Positions 46,384 to 55,409 of a DNA stretch of 64,000 bases are shown in pieces. Position numbers and translations under genes: made by a program. The stretch's first letter is position 1, and each line of letters opens with the position of its first letter. Origin of the DNA: UBA1479 sp048263775 (GTDB lineage Bacteria > Pseudomonadota > Alphaproteobacteria > Rhodospirillales > Casp-alpha2). The stretch covers positions 310,001 through 374,000 of the forward strand of contig JBLXDU010000004.1 in assembly GCA_048263775.1 (NCBI GenBank). The letters are read 5' to 3'. The notes under the pieces are model-generated. The model was given only the letters and a program-made list of their open reading frames with translations. It did no database searches and was not told the origin of the DNA.

Positions 46384-49227
46384 ATGAGGCGCCGTCTGCT
46401 GGTCGGACTCAAAGGGGGCTGGGCGGCGCTTGTTCTTGTCTGGGTAATGCTCGGCCTGTCGGCGGGGGCGGTCTGGGCGCAAAGCGGCGACAATCGACAT
46501 CGCCTCAACCTGCGCGAACCCTTGATCTTGGAATTGCGTCTCGGCGACCTGCGTCTCAGCGACGGATTCCCGGCCTTTTTGTCCGGCTCATCCCTGGAAC
46601 TGCCCCTAGGCGACCTTGCCCGGGCCCTCGATTTTCCCATTACCGCCGATGCCCAGGCGGGTATCGCCGGGGGCTGGTTCCTTGCGGAAAACCGGCTGTT
46701 CTCCCTATCCCTGGGCCGCCGGGAAGTGACCATCGAAGGCAGGTCACTGACCTTTGATCCGGCCCTGGTGCATGCCGCCGACGGAGACATCTACGTCGAC
46801 GTGCGCCTGTTGTCGCAATGGTTCCCGGTCGATATTGCCTTCGATCTTCCGAACTTGACGGTGACCCTGACCTCGCGGGAACCGTTGCCCATCGAATCCC
46901 GGCTGGCCCGGGAGGACGCGCGCGAGCGCGCATTGCGCCAACGCGGCCCGGACCGTGACTATCCCAAGGAGGAGCAAACGCCGGGTCTGATCTCGGTCCC
47001 CCGCGCGGATGTTTATGTTCAGGGCCTGCGGGCGACCAATGGATCGCAGACCAAACGCTATTCCTATTCCTACAACATGACCGGCGCCGCCGATGTTGCC
47101 GGAACCAACGCCAGCGTGTTCGTGAGCGGCGAGAACGGTCAGGCCATATCCGACATCCGCACGACCTTCGAGCGCACGGATCTGGACGGCCGTCTGGGTG
47201 AAAGTCTGCTGGGTGATCTGGGGGCCACGCAGATCAGGGGCGGCGACATCTATACCCCCCAGTTCGCGTTGACCACGCGCAGCCAAGTCACCAACGGAGC
47301 GACGATCACCAACTTCCCGGTCGGCGGAACCCCCGATGAATTCGACCGCATCACCCTGACCGGCGACTTGCCCCTGGGTTGGGAAATGGAGGTCTACCGC
47401 AACGAAACCCTGATCGACTTCGCCGAGGCACGGTCTGACGGGCGTTATGAATTCACCGACGTGCCGCTTCTGTTCGGGGTCAACGTGGTGCGCCTGGTGT
47501 TCTACGGGCCGCAGGGCCAGGTGCGTGAGGAAACCCGCCAGATCCGCGTCGGCCTCGACCAGATCAAGCCGGGTGAGGTCAAGTACGAGATTTCGGCTGG
47601 TCTGCACGACGACCGTCTGATCGCCAACCAACGTGTATCGGGCACCGACAGCCGGCGCGACCAGGCGCGCATGATGGCGCGGGTGCAGACAGGGCTCAGC
47701 AAGAACCTGTCGCTGGGCGGCAGCATTGTCGCCATCCCCCGCGACGATGGCGGCCGCGACACCTACGTAGGCACGACGTTGGCGACCTCGTTCGGCAACT
47801 TGTTCGGCAAGGTCGACCTGGTTGATCAGCAAGACGGCGGCTGGGCGACGCGGATGATGGCGCAAACCTCCATCCTCGGGTTTTCGACGATCCTGGAACA
47901 CAACATCACGAAGAATTTTCTTAGTGAACAGTTCACCGGCACGGGGGATTCCAAACTCAATTCCTCGACCACCTTGCGGGTCGACGGAGCGATTTCCGTG
48001 TTCGATCTGCCGCAGATGCCGGTCAGCCTGACCATTGACCACGACCGTTTCGTCAACGGCGACAAGACGACGACCCTGTCCAACCGCATGACCGTCCCCA
48101 TCGGCCGCCTGTCGGTGACCCATACCTTGGATTATTCGCGGACCAAGACCTCGACGGGTGTGGACAAGTCGGCGTCGGGCACGTTTCTTTTGGGGGGTCG
48201 GGTCGGTGACGTGCGCCTGCGCGGCACGGTCGGCTACAAGGTGCTGCCGGAAACGGATTACGGCACCATGACCTTGACGGCGGACAAGCGCATTTCAAAG
48301 AATCTGGAAATCAGCCTGGGGCTTGAACGCTCGGCCCCGCCGGACATCGTCAATTCCGTGTCCTTGGGCATCAACAGGTTGACCGAATGGTCGGCCTGGG
48401 GCCTGGATCTGGAATATTCCGATGACGCCGTGTTCCAGGCCCGGGTCAACATGGCCATGTCCTTCGGTGTCAATCCGGCGACGGGCCGGCCGCAGGTCAC
48501 CGCGGACCGCATCGCCACCCAGGGGGCGCTGATGAGCCGCGTGTTCCTGGATCACAACGGCAACGGCGTGTTCGATGACGGCGACGCGCCGATGGAAGGG
48601 GTGCGGTTGGAAATCGACCGCGGCATTCAACGCAACAAGACCGGCGCTGACGGCTTCGTTTATATCTCCTCGGTCACCCCCAACCGCAATCTGATGGTCA
48701 AGCTCGATGCCGACAGCCTGGGTGATCCATTCCTGGTGCCGTCGAAAAAGGGCGTGTCGATCGTCGCCTATCCGGGCAGTACGGCGCGGGTCGATTTTCC
48801 CGTGGTCACGACGGGCGAAATCGACGGCACCGTGTTCAAGGTCGATGGCACCAAGGTGTTTCCTGTGTCCGGCGCCGAGGTTCAGATGCTCGATGCCGAG
48901 GGCAATGTGGTGCGCGAACTGCGTTCCGCCTTCGACGGCTTCTACCTGATGGAATTCGTGCCTCCCGGTGCCTACAGCCTGCGCATCAATCCGGAGCAGC
49001 TGACCAAGCTGGGTCTCGTCACCGAGGGCGTGCGCCGGGCGACGATCGACGGTGACGGCACGGTGATCAGCGGCCAGGACTTCGTGCTGCGGACGCAGGG
49101 CGCGGATGCCCCGGCTGTTGCGCCGGCGCCGAACGCCGTTCCCGCACAGGCCCCTGACCCGGCGGACCTCCCGCCGCCGCCGCCGGCGGTGCCTGTGGTC
49201 CCCGTTACCCCAGCCCCGCCGCAATAG
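46384..49227 (+). CDS. Usher-like outer-membrane protein with SdrB-like and CnaB-like C-terminal domains
   Basis: About 947 residues. The ATG at 46384 starts a canonical signal peptide (to about residue 33); a GTG at 46261 inside the chaperone gene would add 41 residues. An N-terminal domain (about 38-165) with LRLGDLRLSDGFPAFL is followed by a linker, an usher-type segment (GWEMEVYRNETLIDF, YEFTDVPLLFGVNVVRLVFYG), and a long region of alternating residues consistent with a beta-barrel. Then come a calcium-loop domain (DHNGNGVFDDGD near 721), a CnaB/carboxypeptidase-regulatory-like domain (near 812-900), and a Pro-rich tail to the end. Such C-terminal modules recall the alpha (TcfC-type) ushers. 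It would assemble and export the DUF4402 subunits. Confidence 0.78.
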   Translation: MRRRLLVGLKGGWAALVLVWVMLGLSAGAVWAQSGDNRHRLNLREPLILELRLGDLRLSDGFPAFLSGSSLELPLGDLARALDFPITADAQAGIAGGWFLAENRLFSLSLGRREVTIEGRSLTFDPALVHAADGDIYVDVRLLSQWFPVDIAFDLPNLTVTLTSREPLPIESRLAREDARERALRQRGPDRDYPKEEQTPGLISVPRADVYVQGLRATNGSQTKRYSYSYNMTGAADVAGTNASVFVSGENGQAISDIRTTFERTDLDGRLGESLLGDLGATQIRGGDIYTPQFALTTRSQVTNGATITNFPVGGTPDEFDRITLTGDLPLGWEMEVYRNETLIDFAEARSDGRYEFTDVPLLFGVNVVRLVFYGPQGQVREETRQIRVGLDQIKPGEVKYEISAGLHDDRLIANQRVSGTDSRRDQARMMARVQTGLSKNLSLGGSIVAIPRDDGGRDTYVGTTLATSFGNLFGKVDLVDQQDGGWATRMMAQTSILGFSTILEHNITKNFLSEQFTGTGDSKLNSSTTLRVDGAISVFDLPQMPVSLTIDHDRFVNGDKTTTLSNRMTVPIGRLSVTHTLDYSRTKTSTGVDKSASGTFLLGGRVGDVRLRGTVGYKVLPETDYGTMTLTADKRISKNLEISLGLERSAPPDIVNSVSLGINRLTEWSAWGLDLEYSDDAVFQARVNMAMSFGVNPATGRPQVTADRIATQGALMSRVFLDHNGNGVFDDGDAPMEGVRLEIDRGIQRNKTGADGFVYISSVTPNRNLMVKLDADSLGDPFLVPSKKGVSIVAYPGSTARVDFPVVTTGEIDGTVFKVDGTKVFPVSGAEVQMLDAEGNVVRELRSAFDGFYLMEFVPPGAYSLRINPEQLTKLGLVTEGVRRATIDGDGTVISGQDFVLRTQGADAPAVAPAPNAVPAQAPDPADLPPPPPAVPVVPVTPAPPQ

Positions 49228-49245
49228 TCCGGCAGAAGAGGGTTG

Positions 49246-49260
49246 GCAGGCTAGGCCTGC
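49246..49260 (+). terminator. Weak hairpin after the pilus operon
   Basis: GCAGGC-TAG-GCCTGC forms a 6-bp stem 18 bases after the usher stop, followed by TGGGTTT. The loop is very short and the T-run only three, so termination here is possible but not strong. Confidence 0.35.
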
Positions 49261-49331
49261 TGGGTTTAAGTGGCGGGACGCGTCGTCCGTAACGGGCGGC
49301 CTTCAAAAAACGACTTAACGGGAGCCCATCC

Positions 49332-49994
49332 ATGGCCATTCAACGCCACAACGTGACCTTTGACCGCCTGTCTGACGACGTGCTTGCCCAATGGCGCGCG
49401 ATTCCCCCCGCCATCGTGTCCGACATGATGAACCGCACCCAATGCATGGCCGGGCGCATCAAACCGGTGAAAAACGGCATGACGGTCTGTGGCCAGGCGC
49501 GCACGGTGACCTGCATGGTCGGCGACAATTCGGCGGCGCATTATGCCATCGGCCTGCTCAACCCGGGTGAGATTCTGGTCATCGACGCCGGGGGCTATGC
49601 CGACGTGGCGGTCTGGGGCGGGATCATGACCCATGGTGCCGTCGCCAAGAAGGCGGGCGGCGTGGTTATCGACGGTGCCATGCGCGACGTCGCCGAAATC
49701 GCCGAAATGGGTCTGCCCGCGTTCTGCGCCGCCCATGTTCCTCAGGGCCCGCACAAGGGCTTCGGCGGTGTCATCGACGGTACCATTTCCTGCGGCGGGG
49801 CGGCGGTGTCGCCGGGTGACATCGTGATCGGCGACGATGACGGCGTGGCCGTGGTGCCACTGGCCCGCGCCACGGAACTGCTCGCCGCCTCGATCCAGAA
49901 GATCGCCGACGAGGACGCGACCATCGCCCGCATCAAGGCCGGTGAAACCACGGCCCAGATGATGGGCCTGCCGGAACCGGAATTGCTGCCCTAG
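49332..49994 (+). CDS. RraA-like / HMG aldolase family protein
   Basis: A 220-residue protein of the RraA/menG family. The pattern GQARTVTCMVGDN, GEILVIDAGG, AVWGGIMTHGAVAKKAGGVVIDGAMRD and the late GDIVIGDDDGVAVVP is that of 4-hydroxy-4-methyl-2-oxoglutarate/4-carboxy-4-hydroxy-2-oxoadipate aldolases as well as RNase E inhibitor RraA. The GG-x20-R-D active-site pattern is present (Arg-Asp in AMRDV), so an aldolase or decarboxylase role is likelier than pure RNase control. GGGAG lies eight bases upstream. Confidence 0.85.
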   Translation: MAIQRHNVTFDRLSDDVLAQWRAIPPAIVSDMMNRTQCMAGRIKPVKNGMTVCGQARTVTCMVGDNSAAHYAIGLLNPGEILVIDAGGYADVAVWGGIMTHGAVAKKAGGVVIDGAMRDVAEIAEMGLPAFCAAHVPQGPHKGFGGVIDGTISCGGAAVSPGDIVIGDDDGVAVVPLARATELLAASIQKIADEDATIARIKAGETTAQMMGLPEPELLP

Positions 49995-50016
49995 ATCCAC
50001 AAGGACGCCTGCCGCC

Positions 50017-51105
50017 ATGACCGCTCCCGCTTCGCCGTCCGTTGAAACCGTGCGGATCGGCAATGCCGATTTTCCGCGCCGCCGGCTGATTTCCGGCACA
50101 CCGCCGCTGGAACGGCTGGCCAACCTGTCCGGTCATGGCGGCCGTGCTCCGATCCTGGTTAAGCGTGACGATCTGACCGGGCTGGGGTTGGGCGGCAACA
50201 AGGTGCGCAAGCTGGAATTCTATACGGGTCACGCCCTGGCCCAGGGCTGCGACACCTTGATCATCACCGGCGCCGTGCAATCCAATTACGTGCGGGTCAC
50301 GGCGGCGGCGGGCTGCGCCGCCGGCCTGGGCTGTCACATCCAATTGGAAGACCGCGTCGCAGGCATGGACGCGGGTTACCGCACGGGCGGCAACGTGTTG
50401 CTCGACCGGATGTTCGGCGCCACTCTGCACCATCTGCCGGCGGAGGCGACGGAGGCCGACGCCGATACCGGCCTGGATGCCATCGCCGACGGCTTGCGGG
50501 CCAAGGGGCGCAATCCTTATGTGATCCATCTGGGGGCGGCGTTCGAGCCGCGCGGCGCGCTCGGCTACATCCTGGCGGCCCGGGAAATCCTCGATCAGAT
50601 CGACCGGGCCGGGGTCACGGTGACCCAGGTCGTCACGGCCTCGGGCAGCGGCTTGACCCATTCCGGGCTGCTCACGGGTCTGCGGCTGGCGGGCTCCAAG
50701 CTGCCGGTGACCGGGATCTGCGTGCGCCGCGACGCGGTTCAGCAACGGGCCCGGATCACGGAAGTCTGCGCCAACCTGGGTAAACTGATCGGCCACCCGG
50801 ACCTGGTCGGGCCCGATGACGTGATTGTGACGGATCGCTTTCTCGCTCCCGGATACGGCAAGAATTCGCCGGAAACCTGGGCGGCGTTTCTTGCCGCCGC
50901 GCGCCAGGAAGGTCTGCTGCTCGATCCCGTCTATACCTCGAAATCGTTCGCCGGTGCCCTGGCCATGGCCGATGACCGTGACGCCATGGCGGGCGGCGCG
51001 GTACTCTATCTTCACACCGGCGGCCTACCAGCCCTGTTCGCCTACGAGGCCGCCATCGACGAGGCCCTCGCCGCCGCGGGCCAGCAACCGCAACCAGGAC
51101 AATGA
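50017..51105 (+). CDS. D-cysteine desulfhydrase / ACC deaminase-like PLP enzyme
   Basis: A 362-residue fold-type II PLP enzyme. LVKRDDLTGLGLGGNKVRKLEF contains the PLP lysine (second Lys after GGNK), followed by GAVQSNYVR and VTASGSGLTHSGL. This pattern fits D-cysteine desulfhydrase (DcyD) and related ACC deaminases; the two are hard to separate by eye. It converts D-cysteine to pyruvate, sulfide and ammonia. It follows the RraA-like gene by 22 bp and precedes the aminopeptidase by 17 bp, so the three are probably one transcript. Confidence 0.85.
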   Translation: MTAPASPSVETVRIGNADFPRRRLISGTPPLERLANLSGHGGRAPILVKRDDLTGLGLGGNKVRKLEFYTGHALAQGCDTLIITGAVQSNYVRVTAAAGCAAGLGCHIQLEDRVAGMDAGYRTGGNVLLDRMFGATLHHLPAEATEADADTGLDAIADGLRAKGRNPYVIHLGAAFEPRGALGYILAAREILDQIDRAGVTVTQVVTASGSGLTHSGLLTGLRLAGSKLPVTGICVRRDAVQQRARITEVCANLGKLIGHPDLVGPDDVIVTDRFLAPGYGKNSPETWAAFLAAARQEGLLLDPVYTSKSFAGALAMADDRDAMAGGAVLYLHTGGLPALFAYEAAIDEALAAAGQQPQPGQ

Positions 51106-51122
51106 CCCGTTAGGGAAAGACC

Positions 51123-52517
51123 ATGATGGACTGTTTCGCCAAACCGGGGGCGGCCGCCGTCCCCGTTACCCCCGTCGCCGCCAAGGATTTCAAGGCCTGG
51201 CTTGCCAAGCAGGACGCCCCGACCCGCGCCTGGGTCACGGGCAACGGCTTCACGGCCGCGGCCGGGCGCCATCTCGTGATCCCCAACGCCAAGGGCGGCG
51301 TCGGCCGGGTCGTGCTGGGCCGGGGTGAGGCCGCCAGCATGTGGGATTTCGGTGATCTGCCCAAGAAGTTGCCGGCCGGGCGCTATGTGCTCGACGGCCT
51401 GAACGCCAAGAAGGACGCGGATGCGGCCACAGCGGCGGCGCTGGCCTGGGCCCTCGGCAGTTATCATTTCGGGCGCTACAAGGCGGGCGCCAAGATCGCG
51501 GCCAAGCTGGTCTGGCCGGCGGCCTGTGACCGCGCCCGTGTCGAACGCGAAGCCAAGGGCACGATCCTGTGCCGCGATCTCATCAACACGCCGACCAACG
51601 ACATGGGGCCGGGTGATTTGGCCGACGCGGCCCGCGCCTTGGGGCGTGCCTTCAAGGCCCGGGTGCGGGTGATCGAGGGCGACCAGCTTCTCAAGAAAAA
51701 TTTCCCGGCCATCCATGCGGTCGGGCGCGCGTCGGACCGCGCCCCCCGGCTGATCGACCTGACCTGGGGCCCGGCCAATGCGCCCAAGGTGACCCTGGTC
51801 GGCAAGGGGGTGTGTTTCGATACGGGCGGGCTCGACATCAAGACCGCCGCCGGCATGAAGTTCATGAAAAAGGACATGGGCGGGGCCGCCCATGTGCTGG
51901 GTATCGCCAATGTGCTGATGGCGGCGGGGGCCAAGATCAGGCTGCGTGTGCTGATCCCGGCGGTGGAAAATTCGATCTCGGGCAACGCGATGCGGCCGCT
52001 CGACATCGTCGCGACGCGGCGCGGCACGACGGTGGAAATCGGCAATACGGACGCCGAGGGGCGGGTCATCCTGGCCGACGCCCTGTGGGACGCGGTGGCC
52101 GAATCGCCGGACCTTTTGATTGATTTCGCGACCTTGACGGGTGCTGCGCGGGTGGCGCTTGGCACCGATCTGCCGGCCCTGTTCTGCAACGACGACAAAT
52201 TGGCCGCCGAGATCACGGCCGCCGGTCAGGCGCTCGAAGACCCCCTATGGCGCCTGCCGTTGTGGGACGGCTACCGGTCCATGGTCGAGGGGGCGCAGGC
52301 GGATCTCACCAATTCGCCCGAGGGCGGTTACGCCGGGGCCATCACCGCAGCCCTGTTCCTGGAACACTTCGCGACGCCGGAAAAGGGCAAGCCGGTGCCC
52401 TGGGCCCATGTCGATCTGATGGCCTGGAACCTGAAGTCGCGGCCCGGCCGCCCCCAGGGCGGCGAGGCCATGGGGCTCCGTGCCATGGCGGCGATGATTC
52501 TGAAGAGGTTCGCCTAG
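51123..52517 (+). CDS. M17 leucyl aminopeptidase family protein
   Basis: A 464-residue cytosolic metallo-aminopeptidase. The M17 signature NTDAEGR is present, as are VGKGVCFDTGGLDIK and KKDMGGAAHV with the metal-binding Lys and Asp residues and the bicarbonate-site Arg. The N-terminal domain is shorter than in E. coli PepA. It removes N-terminal residues from short peptides, and could supply cysteinyl residues to the PLP enzyme upstream, though that is inference. AGGGAAAG precedes the ATG. Confidence 0.92.
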   Translation: MMDCFAKPGAAAVPVTPVAAKDFKAWLAKQDAPTRAWVTGNGFTAAAGRHLVIPNAKGGVGRVVLGRGEAASMWDFGDLPKKLPAGRYVLDGLNAKKDADAATAAALAWALGSYHFGRYKAGAKIAAKLVWPAACDRARVEREAKGTILCRDLINTPTNDMGPGDLADAARALGRAFKARVRVIEGDQLLKKNFPAIHAVGRASDRAPRLIDLTWGPANAPKVTLVGKGVCFDTGGLDIKTAAGMKFMKKDMGGAAHVLGIANVLMAAGAKIRLRVLIPAVENSISGNAMRPLDIVATRRGTTVEIGNTDAEGRVILADALWDAVAESPDLLIDFATLTGAARVALGTDLPALFCNDDKLAAEITAAGQALEDPLWRLPLWDGYRSMVEGAQADLTNSPEGGYAGAITAALFLEHFATPEKGKPVPWAHVDLMAWNLKSRPGRPQGGEAMGLRAMAAMILKRFA

Positions 52518-52625
52518 GCGGCTTGTCAGGGGCGGACAAATGAATTAGAAGTTCCGACAGCGTAATGAATGTCGGCGGGCCGGGCCGGACGGCAACGGGT
52601 TGGCCCGGACAGGGGAATTAAGTTT

Positions 52626-53000
52626 ATGGAATTAAACGAACTTCAGGCATTGGACATCTGGCGCCGGGCGATCGTTTCAAGCGTGCGCCTGGATGCCCCG
52701 GACCTGTCGGCGCGCCAGATGGCGTTGTTGCTGACGGTTTACCTGACGCCGCCGCCCCATACGGTGCGCGGCATGGCGGATATCCTCAAAGTCTCCAAGC
52801 CGGCGGTGACCCGTGCCGTCGACCGCCTGTCCGAATTGAATTTCGTGCGCCGCAAGGTCGATGAAAACGACCGCCGCAGCGTGCTGATTCAGCGCACGGT
52901 GCCGGGTTCCGTGTTCCTGCGCGAATTCGGCGAACTGATCACCGCCGCGGCCAAGCTGGGCCTGGCGACGGACGACACGGGGCTGCCCCCAGGGTACTAA
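52626..53000 (+). CDS. MarR-like winged-helix regulator
   Basis: A 124-residue protein with a winged helix-turn-helix: SARQMALLLTVYLTPPPHTVRGMADILKVSKPAVTRAVDRL is the MarR pattern, followed by a wing FVRRKVDENDRRSVLIQRT. It lacks much of the C-terminal dimerisation helix of full-length MarR. ATG 52626 starts just before the conserved core; an in-frame ATG at 52569 adds unrelated residues. It lies 108 bp after the aminopeptidase and may regulate that group. Confidence 0.85.
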   Translation: MELNELQALDIWRRAIVSSVRLDAPDLSARQMALLLTVYLTPPPHTVRGMADILKVSKPAVTRAVDRLSELNFVRRKVDENDRRSVLIQRTVPGSVFLREFGELITAAAKLGLATDDTGLPPGY

Positions 53001-53156
53001 GCCAGGGCGCCAGTCCCGGAAGGTCTGAAATTCGGCCCGCATCGGGATCAAACCGAAAACCCATCGAACCGCCATAAGATCGAACCGGCCCGGGATCGAA
53101 TCGGGGGTTTTGCGCCGTTGCGGTCCCGCGAAGACGTCGCGGAATGAGGATGGGAA

Positions 53157-54119
53157 TCAGGCGTTCTGCACGCCCTGCCAAGCATTGTTGCGGAACCGCA
53201 TGAGATAGGTCGGCAGGATCGCCTCGGCAGCCCGGGGCACGATACCCAGATTTTTCAGGGTCTTGACCTTATCGCCGACGACATTGTCCCGGCGCAGCAA
53301 CTGCACCTGATCCGACGTCAGCGGCGGCACCGGCAGCAGGCCCAGGACCGCCGCCTGAATTTCTGCCGCCCAATAGGGCAGCGGCAGCAGGCAGCGCTTG
53401 CGCCCGGTCTGAGCCATCACAAGCTGCATCAGCTCGCGGAAGGAATAGACCGTGGGGCCGCCCAGTTCGAACACTTGGCCGGGGGCCTTGGCGTCGTTCA
53501 GCGCCGCCATCACGGCGTCGGCCACGTCACCGACATAGACCGGCTGAAACTTCGGCCCGCCGTCCTTGGCCGAGGCGGCGCCGATTACCGGCAGAACCGG
53601 CGATAGCCGGGCTAGGGAGGCGAAGCGGTTGAAGAAATCGTCCTCGGGCCCGAACACGATGCTCGGGCGCAGGATCGTCGCCTTGGCGAAGGCGGCCTGC
53701 ACGGCGGCCTCGCCGGCGGCTTTGCTGCGCGCGTATTTGGCGGGCGAGTTGGCGTCGGCGCCCAGGGCAGAGACATGAACCAGACGTTTCACCCCGGCGT
53801 CGGCGGCGGCTTTTGCCACGTTGCCCGCCCCTTCCTCATGGATTTTCTGGAAGGTCGCGCGGCCGCGCTCATACAGGATGCCGACAAGATTGACGACCAC
53901 GTCGGCACCCTGGACGGCGCCGGCGACGGTGTCGGCCCGCGCGACGTCGGCGGGCCAGGGCACAACCTGGCCGACATCGCCCATGGGCTTCAGGAACAGG
54001 GCGGATTCGGGATCCCGGCCGGCAGCGCGGACACCGTAGCCGGCGGCGGCCAGGCGGCGCACCACATGGCGGCCAATAAACCCGGAAGCGCCGAAAACGG
54101 TGGCGATGCGTCGATCCAT
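53157..54119 (-). CDS. NAD(P)-binding SDR, complex I NDUFA9-like
   Basis: A 320-residue atypical extended SDR. N-terminal VFGASGFIGRHVVRRL binds NAD(P); VVNLVGILYERGRATFQKIHEEGAGNVAKAA and HVSALGAD then follow, the pattern of the NDUFA9/39-kDa subunit family of respiratory complex I and its bacterial relatives. The YARSK sequence keeps a YxxxK. In bacteria these proteins have no fixed role; quinone or complex I association is inferred from the family. An ATG preceded by TAGGAGGAAC is a strong start. Confidence 0.88.
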   Translation of the reverse strand: MDRRIATVFGASGFIGRHVVRRLAAAGYGVRAAGRDPESALFLKPMGDVGQVVPWPADVARADTVAGAVQGADVVVNLVGILYERGRATFQKIHEEGAGNVAKAAADAGVKRLVHVSALGADANSPAKYARSKAAGEAAVQAAFAKATILRPSIVFGPEDDFFNRFASLARLSPVLPVIGAASAKDGGPKFQPVYVGDVADAVMAALNDAKAPGQVFELGGPTVYSFRELMQLVMAQTGRKRCLLPLPYWAAEIQAAVLGLLPVPPLTSDQVQLLRRDNVVGDKVKTLKNLGIVPRAAEAILPTYLMRFRNNAWQGVQNA

Positions 54120-54442
54120 GGATTGTTCCTCCTAAGGGATGGCCTTCACGGAAGAAGGCCGGCCGGTTACGGCAGATGATTTTTCAGGGAAAACATAGCA
54201 ACGCCAAACGGATGTGTCGATTGCCTAAGCGGCCAAAGGGGCCTGAATTCCGGTGTTGGGGGCGGGCCAGAGCCCGGTCCGCGCCGTTCCCCCGCGAGGC
54301 GATGCTTGACAAGTCACAGCCCTACCTTTAACGAAGGCCGCTCACGCCGGGGAATTGCTCCGGCGGGTCAAGTTCCAAGCCGTTTTTTCGGCGATCCCGC
54401 GCCCTCCCCGATCGTTCTTCGGGGCCGAAGGCCGGGGCCCGT
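54120..54442. other. Intergenic region upstream of tRNA-Leu
   Basis: About 320 bases between the divergent SDR gene and tRNA-Leu. Near 54306 it holds a consensus TTGACA; nothing else recognisable, and no credible small gene. Confidence 0.4.
54306..54332 (+). promoter_or_regulatory. Candidate promoter of tRNA-Leu
   Basis: A perfect -35 TTGACA at 54306-54311 is followed, after 15 bases, by TTTAAC at 54327-54332 as the possible -10. The spacing is short. It lies about 110 bases before the mature tRNA. Confidence 0.35.
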
Positions 54443-54529
<87 letters not shown>

Positions 54530-54587
54530 TCTTTACCCCCGCAACGGGGGCGGCTTAAGATTGATTGAACATAAGGGCGGCAGTGTC

Positions 54588-55226
54588 ATGGACGCGCCAA
54601 GTCAATCCGGAACCCCCGTCATTCATCTTCATCAAGGCGATTTGCCCGACGGTGTGACCTTCACCGGGTCGGTCGCCGTCGATTCCGAAACCCAGGGCCT
54701 GGACCTCAGCCGTGATCGGCTTTGCGTGGTGCAGCTTTCGGGCGGCGACGGGGTCTGCCATCTGGTGCAGATCGCGGCCGGGCAGCAGACGGCGCCCAAC
54801 CTGAAGGCGCTGATGGAAGACGATTCGGTGATCAAGATCTTCCATTACGCCCGGTTCGACATCGCGGCACTGAAGCGCTGGCTCGCCATCGACTGCACGC
54901 CCGTCTATTGCACCAAGATCGCGTCCAAGCTGGTGCGCACCTATACGGACGGCCACGGCCTCAAGGACGTGGTTCGTGAGCTGGTCGGCGTCGACCTGGA
55001 CAAACAACAGCAATCCTCCGACTGGGCGCGCGCGACCCTCAGCCCGGCCCAGCAGGGCTACGCGGCCAATGACGTGCTCTATCTGCATCGGGTGAAGGCG
55101 GAACTCGACACCATGATCGCCCGTGAGGGCCGCCAGCATCTGCTTCAGGCCTGCCTTGATTTCCTGCCCACGCGGGTCGACCTCGACCTCGCGGGCTGGG
55201 GTGCGGTCGACGTCTTCCATCATTGA
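54588..55226 (+). CDS. Ribonuclease D-like 3'-5' exonuclease
   Basis: A 212-residue DEDDy exonuclease. VDSETQGLDL supplies the first D and E, FHYARFDIAAL the second D, and AANDVLYLHRVK the final Tyr/Asp. It is much shorter than E. coli RNase D because it lacks the HRDC domains, as is usual for this alphaproteobacterial form. It trims RNA 3-prime ends, including tRNA precursors; its place directly after tRNA-Leu (59 bp) may be coincidental. Confidence 0.9.
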   Translation: MDAPSQSGTPVIHLHQGDLPDGVTFTGSVAVDSETQGLDLSRDRLCVVQLSGGDGVCHLVQIAAGQQTAPNLKALMEDDSVIKIFHYARFDIAALKRWLAIDCTPVYCTKIASKLVRTYTDGHGLKDVVRELVGVDLDKQQQSSDWARATLSPAQQGYAANDVLYLHRVKAELDTMIAREGRQHLLQACLDFLPTRVDLDLAGWGAVDVFHH

Positions 55227-55253
55227 CCTGCCCCCAATGTGCGGCGCCTCAGG

Positions 55254-55282
55254 TTGACGCTCGGAAATCGGCGGCGCATATT
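55254..55282 (+). promoter_or_regulatory. Candidate sigma-70 promoter of the kdsD-lpt operon
   Basis: TTGACG at 55254-55259 and CATATT at 55277-55282 are separated by 17 bases, close to consensus in both elements. The start point would be near 55289, about 120 bases before kdsD. Confidence 0.5.
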
Positions 55283-55409
55283 TAGACAACGTATTTTTTG
55301 CGATTCGCCAGTATATTAGACATATTGGCATGAAGATTGCTGGCGCCCGAGGTCCCGCCTCCGGCGTGGCCTCGGCTGAAACCGATCGGCAACGGACAAG
55401 AACGGGATC

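Noticed and set aside
46744..48123. 459-codon minus-strand frame opposite the usher-like gene
   Set aside because: Shadow of the usher gene; low-complexity His/Asp/Arg-rich translation without domains.
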